A stretch of 30,592 nt of DNA from Streptomyces roseochromogenus subsp. oscitans DS 12.976 (GCF_000497445.1 NZ_CM002285.1:6041535-6072126); one strand, 5' to 3'. Shown: positions 1-7,755, numbered from the stretch's first letter. The notes: generated by a model from the sequence alone, not told the origin. Program-made: numbers and translations.

Positions 1-2
1 AG

Positions 3-767
3 CACTCCGCGCCCCTGCCGCCGCACGACGACCACCCGCTCGCGTCCTACGTCCTGCGCGTCAACGGCGTCGACCGGCCCGTCACCGACGCCTGGATCGG
101 CGAGTCGCTGCTGTACGTCCTGCGCGAGCGGCTCGGTCTGGCGGGCGCCAAGGACGGCTGCTCGCAGGGCGAGTGCGGGGCCTGCAACGTACAGGTCGAC
201 GGCCGTCTGGTGGCCTCCTGCCTGGTCCCGGCGGTCACCGCGGCCGGCTGCGAGGTGCGTACGGTCGAGGGCCTGGCCGCCGACGGACAGCCCTCCGACG
301 TGCAGCGCGCGCTCGCCCGGTGCGGTGCCGTGCAGTGCGGTTTCTGCGTGCCGGGCATGGCGATGACCGTGCACGACCTGCTGGAGGGCAACCCGGCGCC
401 GACCGAGCTGGAGACCCGGCAGGCGCTGTGCGGCAACCTGTGCCGCTGCTCCGGCTACCGGGGCGTCCTCGACGCCGTCAAGGAGGTCGTCGCCGAACGC
501 GAGGCGTCGTCCCACACCGGCGATGCCGAGACGGACGCGGACGAGGTCCGTATCCCCCACCAGGCGGGCCCCGGCTCCGGTGGCGTCAACCCGTCGGCGT
601 TCGAGGCGCCGGGCGCGTTCGACACGCCCCCGGCGGGTGGTGTCGGCTACGGCAACGCGCCGGATCCGTACGGCGCGCCCGATGCGTACGGCACGCCGCC
701 GCACGGCACGCCGGGCCCGCATGACCCGCACGACCGGCACTACGGCCAGGACGGAGGCCAGGCGTGA
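3..767 (+). CDS. Xanthine dehydrogenase-type 2Fe-2S subunit (5' end outside window)
   Basis: Small iron-sulfur subunit of a three-subunit molybdenum hydroxylase (XDH/CoxS family). It passes electrons from the Mo site to the FAD subunit, which is expected upstream of the window. Reading is open from base 3, so the true start lies to the left. The plant-type ferredoxin domain comes first, with the motif DGCSQGECGAC and a further Cys in LVASC. The second [2Fe-2S] domain has CGAVQCGFC and LCGNLCRC. The catalytic fold ends near base 510. After it comes an unusual tail of about 80 residues rich in Gly, Pro, Tyr and Asp, which looks disordered and is not part of the family core. The stop overlaps the next gene's GTG start (GTGA), showing translational coupling to the Mo subunit. 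The family assignment is firm; the substrate is inferred. Confidence 0.93.
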   Translation, partial: HSAPLPPHDDHPLASYVLRVNGVDRPVTDAWIGESLLYVLRERLGLAGAKDGCSQGECGACNVQVDGRLVASCLVPAVTAAGCEVRTVEGLAADGQPSDVQRALARCGAVQCGFCVPGMAMTVHDLLEGNPAPTELETRQALCGNLCRCSGYRGVLDAVKEVVAEREASSHTGDAETDADEVRIPHQAGPGSGGVNPSAFEAPGAFDTPPAGGVGYGNAPDPYGAPDAYGTPPHGTPGPHDPHDRHYGQDGGQA

Positions 768-3073
768 GCAACGAAGCCGCCACGGCGACGACCGCCGCGG
801 AACCCGCTCCCGAAGCGGAGGCGTTGCCGCACGGCCTCGGCGCCTCCCTGCCGCACGCCGACGCCCGCGCCAAGACCGAGGGCACTTTCCCGTACGCGGC
901 CGACCTGTGGGCCGAGGGCCTGCTGTGGGCGGCCGTGCTGCGCTCCCCGCACGCGCACGCGCGCATCGTGTCCATCGACACCGGCCACGCGCGCGAGATG
1001 CCCGGCGTACGCGCGGTCATCACGCACGAGGACGTGCCCGGCACCCCGCGCCACGGCCGGGGCACCCCCGACCGGCCGGTGTTCGCCTCCGAGGTCGTAC
1101 GGCACCACGGCGAGCCCATCGCCGCCGTCGCCGCCGACCACCCGGACACCGCGCGGATGGCCGCCGCCGCCGTCATCGTCGAGTACGAAGTACTCGATCC
1201 CGTCACCGACCCGGAGCAGGCCTTCGAGGCGGAACCCCTGCACCCCGACGGCAATCTGATCCGGCACATCCCGCTGCACCACGGCGATCCGGAGGCGGCC
1301 GGTGAGGTCGTCGTCGAGGGCCTGTACCGGATAGGGCGCCAGGACCCGGCTCCGATCGGCGCCGAGGCCGGCCTCGCCGTGCCCCGTCCCGACGGCGGCG
1401 TCGAGCTGTACCTGGCCTCCACCGACCCGCACACCGACCGCAACACGGCCGCGGCCTGCTACGGCCTGTCCCCGGATCGGGTGAAGATCGTCGTCACCGG
1501 GGTGCCGGGCGCCACCGCCGACCGCGAGGACCAGGGCTTCCAGCTCCCGCTCGGGCTGCTCGCGCTGAAGACCGGCTGCCCGGTGAAGCTCACGGCGACC
1601 CGCGAGGAGTCCTTCCTCGGCCACGCCCACCGCCATCCCACCCTGCTGCGCTATCGCCACCACGCGGACGCCGAGGGCAAGTTGGTGAAGGTGGAGGCGC
1701 AGGTCCTGCTGGACGCGGGCGCGTACGCGGACACCTCCGCCGACTCCCTGGCCGCCGCGGTCTCCTTCGCGTGCGGCCCGTACGTCGTCCCGAACGCCTT
1801 CATCGAGGGCTGGGCCGTACGCACCAACAACCCGCCCTCCGGCCATGTGCGCGGCGAGGGCGCGATGCAGGTGTGCGCCGCCTACGAGGCGCAGATGGAC
1901 AAGCTGGCCAAGAAGCTGGGCCTGGACCCGGCCGAACTGCGCCTGCGCAACGTCCTGGCCACCGGCGACGTCCTTCCCATCGGCCAGACGGTGACATGCC
2001 CCGCCCCGGTCGCCGAACTCCTGCAGGCGGTACGGGACTTCCCGCTCCCCGCCCTGCCCAAGGACACCCCCGAGGAGGAGTGGCTGCTGCCCGGCGGCCC
2101 CGAGGGCGCGGGCGAACCGGGCGCGGTGCGCCGGGGCGTCGGCTACGGCCTCGGCATGGTGCACATGCTCGGCGCGGAGGGCGCCGACGAGGTGTCCACG
2201 GCGACGGTCAAGGTCCACGACGGCATCGCGACCGTCCTCTGCGCCGCCGTGGAGACCGGCCAGGGCTTCACGACCCTCGCCCGGCAGGTCGTCCAGGAGA
2301 CCCTCGGCATCGAGGAAGTCCATGTGGCGCCGGTCGACACCGACCAGCCGCCGGCCGGCGCGGGCTGCCGTGGCCGCCACACCTGGGTGTCGGGCGGCGC
2401 GGTGGAGCGCGCGGCGAAGATGGTCCGCACCCAGCTGCTGCAGCCCCTCGCGCACAAGTTCGGCATGTCCACCGAGCTGCTGCAGATCACCGACGGCAAG
2501 ATCACCTCGTACGACGGTGTGCTCTCGACCACCGTCACCGAGGCGATGGACGGCAAGGAGCTGTGGGCCACCGCCCAGTGCCGCCCGCATCCCACCGAGC
2601 CGCTCAACGCCTCCGGCCAGGGCGACGCCTTCGTGGGTCTGGCCTTCTGCGCGATCCGCGCGGTGGTGGACGTCGACATCGAGCTGGGCTCGGTCCGTGT
2701 GGTGGAGCTGGCGGTCGCCCAGGACGTGGGCCGGATCCTCAACCCGACCCAGCTGGCCGCGCGGATCGAGGCGGGCGTGACCCAGGGTGTCGGCATCGCC
2801 CTGACGGAGAACCTCCGGACGCCCCGCGGCCTGATCCGCCACCCCGACCTGACCGGTTACGCCCTGCCGACCGCGCTGGACGCCCCGGACATCCGGATCG
2901 TCAAACTCGTCGAGGAACGGGACGTCGTCGCGCCCTTCGGCGCCAAGTCCGTCAGCGCGGTCCCGGTCGTGACGGCACCGGCCGCGGTCGCCTCCGCGGT
3001 CCGCGCGGCCACCGGCCGCCCGGTCAACCGGCTCCCGATCCGCCCGCAGGCAGCGGTGGTCACGTCCCAGTGA
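764..3073 (+). CDS. Xanthine dehydrogenase-type molybdopterin-binding subunit
   Basis: Large catalytic subunit (769 aa) of a xanthine dehydrogenase-like hydroxylase, overlapping the 2Fe-2S subunit by four bases. The N-terminal a/b hammerhead domain covers about residues 25-130 (KTEGTFPYAADL, LRSPHAHARI). The Mo-cofactor domains follow, with the segments GQGFTTLARQVVQETLG and GCRGRHTWVSGGAVERAA. The C-terminal segment reads GAKSVSAVPVVTAPAAVASA. In CoxL and bacterial XDH relatives the matching segment is GKGVGE, whose Glu is the catalytic base. Here that position appears to be Ala732, preceded by Ser. The family assignment is secure. The activity is less certain because of that residue, and the pathway (purine catabolism) is inferred from the family and the PucR-like regulator elsewhere in the window. 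Confidence 0.9.
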   Translation: MSNEAATATTAAEPAPEAEALPHGLGASLPHADARAKTEGTFPYAADLWAEGLLWAAVLRSPHAHARIVSIDTGHAREMPGVRAVITHEDVPGTPRHGRGTPDRPVFASEVVRHHGEPIAAVAADHPDTARMAAAAVIVEYEVLDPVTDPEQAFEAEPLHPDGNLIRHIPLHHGDPEAAGEVVVEGLYRIGRQDPAPIGAEAGLAVPRPDGGVELYLASTDPHTDRNTAAACYGLSPDRVKIVVTGVPGATADREDQGFQLPLGLLALKTGCPVKLTATREESFLGHAHRHPTLLRYRHHADAEGKLVKVEAQVLLDAGAYADTSADSLAAAVSFACGPYVVPNAFIEGWAVRTNNPPSGHVRGEGAMQVCAAYEAQMDKLAKKLGLDPAELRLRNVLATGDVLPIGQTVTCPAPVAELLQAVRDFPLPALPKDTPEEEWLLPGGPEGAGEPGAVRRGVGYGLGMVHMLGAEGADEVSTATVKVHDGIATVLCAAVETGQGFTTLARQVVQETLGIEEVHVAPVDTDQPPAGAGCRGRHTWVSGGAVERAAKMVRTQLLQPLAHKFGMSTELLQITDGKITSYDGVLSTTVTEAMDGKELWATAQCRPHPTEPLNASGQGDAFVGLAFCAIRAVVDVDIELGSVRVVELAVAQDVGRILNPTQLAARIEAGVTQGVGIALTENLRTPRGLIRHPDLTGYALPTALDAPDIRIVKLVEERDVVAPFGAKSVSAVPVVTAPAAVASAVRAATGRPVNRLPIRPQAAVVTSQ

Positions 3074-3108
3074 GCACAATCGACACGCCCGACACGCCCG
3101 ACGAGTAG
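3070..3108 (+). other. Short ORF or decayed remnant after the Mo subunit
   Basis: A GTG overlaps the Mo-subunit stop and opens a 12-codon frame (VSTIDTPDTPDE) ending in TAG. Read through that TAG, the same frame continues as protein-like sequence (RYEPPPGVGESILRIP and onwards) to a TGA near 3224. This suggests the start of a once longer third gene that has been truncated, but no family was recognised. The rest of the gap to 3392 shows no other convincing gene. Confidence 0.3.
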
Positions 3109-3392
3109 CGCTACGAACCCCCGCCCGGCGTGGGCGAGTCGATCCTGCGGATCCCGCTGTTCACCGGCGGCGCCGGCCGTGGTGCTGGGCGGCATCTCCT
3201 TCACGTGAGCCCGGGGCGACAGTGATGGAGGCGATTCCCGCGGGCGCGCAACGAGCCTGTGGCGCCGGACGTCCTTTCCCGTGAGGGCCGTTGTCAGTGG
3301 GGCGGCGTAGTGTGCTGAGCGGTGGGGGGAAACCGCCCAGGGCTGCGTACGAGGACGCACGCGGTCACGCACGGGAAGATCGCGGGGGAGCG

Positions 3393-4553
3393 ATGAGCAC
3401 GACCGACGCCGGGGTTACGGCGATCACGCTGACCGAGGCCGAGCTGGACCGCTATGTCACGCACGCGCCGACGCGCGGCCTGCTCAGCGGCTCCGGACTG
3501 CCCGCGGCCACCGACCTGCTGACCTTCTCCCCGCTCCGCAGGCACGGCCTGCGCACGCTCGCCGACGCCGCGGACGGCCCGTTCCGCGTAGCGGACGAAC
3601 TGCGGGACCGGCTGGTGATAGGCGAACTGCTCAACCCGGCGGGCATGGCGCGCGAGACCATCCTGCTCGACGGCGGCACCGGCGAACTGACGACGGCCTA
3701 CCTCTTCGACCCGTCCGGCGCCCGCCCCTTCGCCCCTTCCCTGGACACCCTCCTGCGTTTCGCCGCGGTCACCGAGGAACTGGCGGGCCTGCGCGGCCGT
3801 TTCGCCTCCCTCGCGGGCCGGTACGGCCCCAGGACGGTGACCGAGGCCACCCGCCGGCTGCTCTCCCTCTTCGAGGAGGGCACGGACGGGAAGGTCCCGC
3901 CGTACTGGAAGGCGGCGGCCCTGATCCGCCCGCTCGCCCTCGTCGCGGGCCCCGGTACGGCGTCCGGGCTGACCCTGGACGTCCCGGCCCGCCTGCTGGA
4001 CCAGGAGTTCGGGCACGGCCGGGTGACCCGCTTCGAGGAGGTCGACTTCCCCGCGACGCTCACGCACGAGCCGACCCGGCGCTTCCTGCGCGAGACCGGG
4101 CTGCCGGAGGAGGCGGTCCTCTTCCACGCCGACGCGGACGTCCCGCTGCCGACACTCCGGGAGTACGCCACCGAGGACCACACCGGCGATCATCCACTGG
4201 ACGAACTCCCGGCCCACGCAGACCACTTGATCCGCCTAGGGCACCTGGTCGGGGGCAACAGCCTGGTGGTCGACGGCAGAACGGGCGCGGTCCTGACCTT
4301 CAGCGAGCCGGAGGCGACGCTCCACCCCCTCAACACCGACGTCTCCACCCTCGCCTTCACGCTCTGGCTCCTCCACCACGAGCGCACGATCGACGACCAC
4401 CTCGCCGCCGAACTGACGACCCGCGCCTACGACCAGCTGGCCGCCGCCATGCTCCACACCCTGACCACTCTCGACCCCACAGCCACCCTTCCGACCACGG
4501 ACTGGCACTACTGGACGCAACAGTTCCAAGACGAGACCGGCGGCGCCCTCTGA
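3393..4553 (+). CDS. Tandem SUKH-4-like protein
   Basis: Protein of 386 aa with two related SUKH-4-type domains. The ATG at 3393 is preceded by GGGGGAG. The first domain covers about residues 16-140 (PTRGLLSGSGLP, then RDRLVIGELLN and ETILLDGGTGELTTAYLF). The second runs from about residue 225 (PTRRFLRETGLPEEAVLF, then LIRLGHLVGGNSLVVDGRTG and DVSTLAFTLWLLHHER). SUKH proteins are known both as immunity proteins against polymorphic toxins and as cytosolic regulators in Streptomyces. No toxin gene is adjacent here, so an orphan immunity or regulatory role is possible. It is the last chromosomal gene before the integrated element. The SUKH-4 call rests on motif recognition; the internal duplication is visible by eye. 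Confidence 0.75.
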   Translation: MSTTDAGVTAITLTEAELDRYVTHAPTRGLLSGSGLPAATDLLTFSPLRRHGLRTLADAADGPFRVADELRDRLVIGELLNPAGMARETILLDGGTGELTTAYLFDPSGARPFAPSLDTLLRFAAVTEELAGLRGRFASLAGRYGPRTVTEATRRLLSLFEEGTDGKVPPYWKAAALIRPLALVAGPGTASGLTLDVPARLLDQEFGHGRVTRFEEVDFPATLTHEPTRRFLRETGLPEEAVLFHADADVPLPTLREYATEDHTGDHPLDELPAHADHLIRLGHLVGGNSLVVDGRTGAVLTFSEPEATLHPLNTDVSTLAFTLWLLHHERTIDDHLAAELTTRAYDQLAAAMLHTLTTLDPTATLPTTDWHYWTQQFQDETGGAL

Positions 4554-4575
4554 ACGCGAGGCCCGCCAAACACCG

Positions 4576-4607
4576 AAGGGCGGCACCCTGTCGAGAGTGC
4601 CGCCCTT
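4576..4607. terminator. Hairpin terminator at the left tRNA remnant
   Basis: An 11-bp perfect stem (4576-4586 with 4597-4607, GGGCGGCAC core) and a 10-nt loop. It lies between the SUKH gene and the left tRNA-Cys 3' half, and on the minus strand it would directly follow the tRNA. It is probably the original chromosomal terminator of tRNA-Cys and also ends the SUKH transcript. A near copy lies at 23368-23395. Confidence 0.75.
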
Positions 4608-4608
4608 A

Positions 4609-4654
4609 CCAGAGGCCGTGGCGGGATTCGAACCCACGTAACTCGCTTTGCAGG
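4609..4654. repeat. Left attachment site (attL), tRNA-Cys 3' half
   Basis: 46 bp matching 23419-23464 with one difference (T at 4627 versus A at 23437). It runs from the base after the tRNA 3' end to the anticodon loop, and the two copies diverge right after GCAGG. It is a tRNA fragment only; the sequence to the right does not complete a cloverleaf. Confidence 0.92.
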
Positions 4655-4769
4655 TTTGTCCGGGGTGGTCAGAGCGTGATTCGGATGCGTTCGCCGACGT
4701 TCAGAGCGGTGCGGGCGCTGCGCCTGGTGAAACAGGGCGAACGGCTCAGGACAGCCGCGTACGGTGGCG

Positions 4770-4792
4770 AACGAGACGGAAACTGAGACGGA
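4770..4792. repeat. Candidate integrase arm-type sites, left end
   Basis: Two adjacent units, AACGAGACGGA and AACTGAGACGGA, about 115 bp inside attL. The same pair recurs in the same orientation at 23335-23358, about 60 bp inside attR. Paired direct repeats on both attP arms are what tyrosine integrases of this class bind; the role is inferred. Confidence 0.6.
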
Positions 4793-4871
4793 GCGAGGGC
4801 ACCACGGCTGTGCTCAGCCGACCGGCATGGCGTCGAACTGCATGATGATGGACCAGAAGGAGAAGCCCCTG

Positions 4872-5726
4872 ATGCTCCCGGATGAAGTACTCCAGCTCCT
4901 GCAGGGCGGAGAATCGGTAACCGTAGAATTTAAGCTGCGTTTCTCCGGATCTCCGCAATTCGCGAGACTAGTGACCGGATTGGCGAACAGCCAGGGTGGA
5001 GTTGTGATCTACGGGGTGGACGACAGTGGAAATCCTGTAGGGCTGGGGGGACGCGAAATTAATCAAGCGAGCGAAGCAATCAGGAAGGTATCCTATTCGC
5101 TACTTCCAACACACTTGGGATTCTCTCCCATATCGATGCATAACGTGATCGTGGATGGGAAGCGTCTGCTAGTTATTAGGGTGCCTGAGTTTCCGGATTC
5201 CGTGAAGCCGATTCGCACGGCCGACGGTAGGATTTACCGGCGACAAGGGGTCATCGTAGCAGAAGAGAAAGCTCCATCGACCAAGCCTAGCAAATCGGCT
5301 GCTGTTGCAGCGACCAAGATTTTTGTTTCCATGTCATTTAGGGAGGATGAAGAACCTGCCCTAGTTGACTATTTCGAAGCGATGAAGCGGGCGGCTGCCT
5401 CAGTGGGAGTAAGGCGCGACCTGATTCGTATCGACGAACTGCAAGGTGACTTCGACATCGTCCCCGAGATCGAAGACACGATCCGGGAAGCCGATCTGAT
5501 TATCGCCGACTTTACAATGAATCGACCTAATGTCTACTACGAGGCGGGTATAGCGAGGGGAATGAAAAAGCGTACGATCCGGACTGCCAGAAATGACACT
5601 GAACTACACTTCGATGTCAGCTCTCGTAAGTTTATTCTATATGCGAATGCGACTCAATTGGAGGTGCAACTCACGGAAGCCCTACGATACGCAATTGAGC
5701 AGATTCCAAAAGATGGCACTAGGTAG
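4872..5726 (+). CDS. Schlafen AlbA_2 domain fused to TIR-like domain
   Basis: Cargo protein of 284 aa. The start ATG 4872 is chosen because AAGGAG (4857-4862) lies 9 nt upstream; the frame is open further upstream (GTG 4764, ATG 4827) without a good ribosome site. The N-terminal half is a Schlafen AlbA_2 domain, with ESVTVEFKLRF, LANSQGGVVIYGVDDSG and later GRIYRRQG. After a Lys/Ala-rich linker, the C-terminal half starts at KIFVSMSFRED and contains EADLIIADFTMNRPNVYYEA. That is the signature of TIR-like/nucleoside deoxyribosyltransferase-like domains, whose conserved Glu in YYEAG acts in glycosidic-bond cleavage. Base composition is much AT-richer than the surrounding element. An antiphage nucleotide-hydrolase role is an inference. 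Confidence 0.75.
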   Translation: MLPDEVLQLLQGGESVTVEFKLRFSGSPQFARLVTGLANSQGGVVIYGVDDSGNPVGLGGREINQASEAIRKVSYSLLPTHLGFSPISMHNVIVDGKRLLVIRVPEFPDSVKPIRTADGRIYRRQGVIVAEEKAPSTKPSKSAAVAATKIFVSMSFREDEEPALVDYFEAMKRAAASVGVRRDLIRIDELQGDFDIVPEIEDTIREADLIIADFTMNRPNVYYEAGIARGMKKRTIRTARNDTELHFDVSSRKFILYANATQLEVQLTEALRYAIEQIPKDGTR

Positions 5727-5758
5727 TATCTGCCATCCCGCCGAGAGTAATCATCCAA

Positions 5759-6205
5759 TCAAGTAACGCTGTTGACGCCTTCATGAATACGCTTAGCCAA
5801 AGCTTCCCTTTGCCCCTCTGGCCAGGATTGGTCTGGCGGCCAGATGGCTCCCATTCTGTCGCCGGCCCATCTCGGAACCAGGTGCATGTGAAGATGGAAT
5901 ACCGTCTGAGAAGCGGCCTCCCCGGATGAGTTGATGAGATTTATCCCCTCGGGCGCCAAGGCAATTTTAATGCCTTTTGCGACAACGAGGACAGCCTCCA
6001 TGATGGTGGCCGATGTTTCTGCGTCCAGGTGCCAGAGATCCCGGATGTGCCGCTTCGGGATAACTAGCGTATGCCCGACCACCGCAGGATGGACGGGAAG
6101 GAATGCGAGCACCTCCTCAGACTCGAATACTTTTTTGGCTGCCGCTACTCCGGTAGCAATCTTGCAGAACGGGCAATCCTCGGCCCGCAGTTCATCTGCC
6201 ATCAT
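5759..6205 (-). CDS. HIT family nucleotide hydrolase/transferase
   Basis: 148 aa with a complete HIT domain. The N-terminal zinc-type CPFCKI is followed by LAFLPVHPAVVGHTLVIPKR, and the catalytic His triad is HLHMHLVPR. HIT proteins cleave or transfer nucleotidyl groups from phosphoramidates and dinucleotides. GGAGG lies just upstream of ATG 6205; a second ATG follows directly. The gene is convergent with the AlbA_2/TIR-like gene (32 bp gap) and divergent from the ThsB-like TIR gene, so it sits inside the cargo block. It could process nucleotide signals of the TIR proteins, but could also be ordinary housekeeping cargo. The family call is firm; the role is not. Confidence 0.9.
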   Translation of the reverse strand: MMADELRAEDCPFCKIATGVAAAKKVFESEEVLAFLPVHPAVVGHTLVIPKRHIRDLWHLDAETSATIMEAVLVVAKGIKIALAPEGINLINSSGEAASQTVFHLHMHLVPRWAGDRMGAIWPPDQSWPEGQREALAKRIHEGVNSVT

Positions 6206-6407
6206 TCCGACCTCCTGTCAAGGTCTGGATCGCTGATCATTCGTCAGCAGAGGGTGAGCTTACTCGACGGTAGCCGCTCGCACGCGCTCGGCGTGGCGAG
6301 TCGTGGCCGATGCAGTGCAATAAAAACTGCAACTTGCTTGCGGCCGGGTCGAGCTATCCGTAGCCTGCCCCTCACAATGCGTCCGTCATTTCTGTGCGAG
6401 GAGTGAA

Positions 6408-6905
6408 GTGGCTCGGAAAGTCTTCTACAGCTTCCATTACATCCCTGACTGTACGCGCGCGGCGCTGGTGCGAAACGCTGGGGCGTTGGAGGGTAACCAG
6501 CCGCTCGGCGACAATGATTGGGAGAAGGTGAAGAAACAAGGGTCGGCGGCGATCCAGCAGTGGATTGACGGTCAGCTCAAAGGGCGGTCAGCGACAGTCG
6601 TACTGATTGGCGCTGAAACAGCAGGACGCAAGTGGATCAAATACGAGATTGAAAAGTCGTGGAGTGAAGGGAAAGGGGTCGTAGGGGTTTACATTCACAA
6701 CCTGAAGAATCTCCAAGGTCTTCAGTCGAAGAAAGGAGGGAATCCGTTCGACGATTTCCGCTTGCGGAGCAGCGGGGTGAGTCTTTCCTCGATCGTGAAG
6801 GCCTATGATCCGCCCTATTCGTCGAGCAAGTTGGTATATGGTCACATTGCCGCGAATCTCGAATCGTGGGTGGAGGAAGCGATCGCGATTCGCGCCAGCG
6901 TGTAG
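6408..6905 (+). CDS. ThsB-like TIR domain protein (DUF1863 type)
   Basis: 165 aa, GTG start after GAGGAG. The sequence is that of the MTH538/DUF1863 TIR group, to which Thoeris ThsB belongs: KVFYSFHYIPDCTRAALVRN, then DWEKVKKQGSAAIQQWIDGQ, ATVVLIGAETAGRKWIKYEI and GVVGVYIHNLK. In Thoeris, such proteins sense phage and make a cyclic ADP-ribose-type signal from NAD that activates an effector. No ThsA (SIR2/SLOG or macro effector) is encoded nearby. The next gene, on the opposite strand, is a small membrane protein that could be an effector. Codon use is AT-richer than the element core, as for the other cargo genes. Defence function is inferred from the family and position. Confidence 0.82.
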   Translation: MARKVFYSFHYIPDCTRAALVRNAGALEGNQPLGDNDWEKVKKQGSAAIQQWIDGQLKGRSATVVLIGAETAGRKWIKYEIEKSWSEGKGVVGVYIHNLKNLQGLQSKKGGNPFDDFRLRSSGVSLSSIVKAYDPPYSSSKLVYGHIAANLESWVEEAIAIRASV

Positions 6906-6916
6906 AGGCCTAGAAG

Positions 6917-6949
6917 CGACCCCCGAAGGTACATAGCTTGCGGGGGTCG
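6917..6949. terminator. Bidirectional terminator between TIR and membrane genes
   Basis: Perfect 9-bp stem, CGACCCCCG (6917-6925) with CGGGGGTCG (6941-6949), and a 15-nt loop. It is placed between two converging genes. Confidence 0.75.
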
Positions 6950-6966
6950 TTCCTGGAATGCCGAAA

Positions 6967-7404
6967 CTAGGAAACGATCGCTTTCACCAAGGCGCCACCG
7001 ATGAAGGCGACATCTACAGCGGCAAGAGTCGCGTAGAAGTTGAGCATAGTGCGGGACATGACTACACCTTTCCAAGGGACCGCTGAATGGTAAGGTTGGA
7101 CGTTCATCGAGAATAGTGAAACCTCGACGGCTGGGTTCCTGACGTCCTCATAGAGTCTGCGAAAAAGACGCTCTTGACGCAAGTAGTAGCTGTCAAGCAA
7201 CCAAAATCCGGCGATGGGAATCAACCCCGTGGCTGCGATTTTCCAACTCAAATGACTAGCGAGGATTCCGAAGAAGATTCCGACCGCAGTCATCGTCCAG
7301 CCTTTAATTAGAAAAGAGCCGTTACCTAGTCTCGTTACGACCGCTTGAATGAATTCGAGGTGTTTGATCTCTTCTGGAGTGATTGAGCTAGATGGCTGAG
7401 TCAT
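6967..7404 (-). CDS. Small membrane protein, possible TIR partner
   Basis: 145 aa. ATG 7404 is chosen because GGGAGGGG stands 3 nt before it; the longer open frame upstream has high-GC, low-complexity coding. Residues about 10-30 form an amphipathic helix (HLEFIQAVVTRLGNGSF). Two membrane segments follow (about 33-52, AVGIFFGILA; and 54-72, IAATGLIPIAGFWLLD), then a conserved-looking cytosolic stretch YYLRQERLFRRLYEDVR, and a third hydrophobic helix near the C-terminus (LAAVDVAFIGGALV). No named family is recognised. It converges on the ThsB-like gene with a shared terminator and has the same AT-richer composition. A membrane-disrupting effector triggered by the TIR signal is a reasonable but untested idea. 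Confidence 0.7.
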   Translation of the reverse strand: MTQPSSSITPEEIKHLEFIQAVVTRLGNGSFLIKGWTMTAVGIFFGILASHLSWKIAATGLIPIAGFWLLDSYYLRQERLFRRLYEDVRNPAVEVSLFSMNVQPYHSAVPWKGVVMSRTMLNFYATLAAVDVAFIGGALVKAIVS

Positions 7405-7714
7405 GTTCCCCTCCCATGAAAAGTTCTGGCGTCCGCCCCCGCGTCGGTACGTCAGCAGTATGCCCATCGTGCTCGGGGTCACTGCACGTTTGTCACTCCG
7501 CACAGACGCTGTGGCGCGGGAGCAGAGCGAGCGGGACCGGATGGCCACGTACGGCATGAACGAGAAGGAAGCCTGTCGCTGCAACAGGCCAACGACGACA
7601 GGAGCAGCCACGCCAGCAGGCCTGTCAGTGCCGTGTGAGGCATGGGTCGGTAGGTGATGCCTGATGCGGAAGGCCCAGCGAGATCGGTGCTACGGCAGGG
7701 GGCTCACCTGGGAA

Positions 7715-7755
7715 ACTGATCAGTGCGACACTTGCCCCATTGCAATGGAATGGGG
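7715..7755. promoter_or_regulatory. Palindromes upstream of the GntR gene (operator candidates)
   Basis: Two perfect palindromes: ACTGATCAGT (7715-7724) and CCATTGCAATGG (7737-7748). The second lies within a wider dyad, CCCCATT/AATGGGG (7735-7741 with 7749-7755). Both lie within 65 bp of the GTG start at 7776, where an autoregulating GntR repressor would bind. The rest of 7405-7714 shows no convincing gene. Confidence 0.55.

Noticed and set aside
4609..4720. Second tRNA gene at the left end
   Set aside because: Only the 3' half of tRNA-Cys is present; the following bases cannot complete the anticodon stem, D-arm or acceptor stem.
4764..4871. Longer N-terminus for the AlbA_2/TIR-like protein
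   Set aside because: It would place the integrase arm-site repeats inside the gene, begins with a repetitive TETETE stretch caused by those repeats, and lacks a good ribosome site. ATG 4872 has AAGGAG.
6403..7404. Classical Thoeris system
   Set aside because: The TIR protein is ThsB-like, but no ThsA (SIR2-SLOG or macro-membrane) is encoded in the window, and the membrane protein has no SLOG or macro domain.
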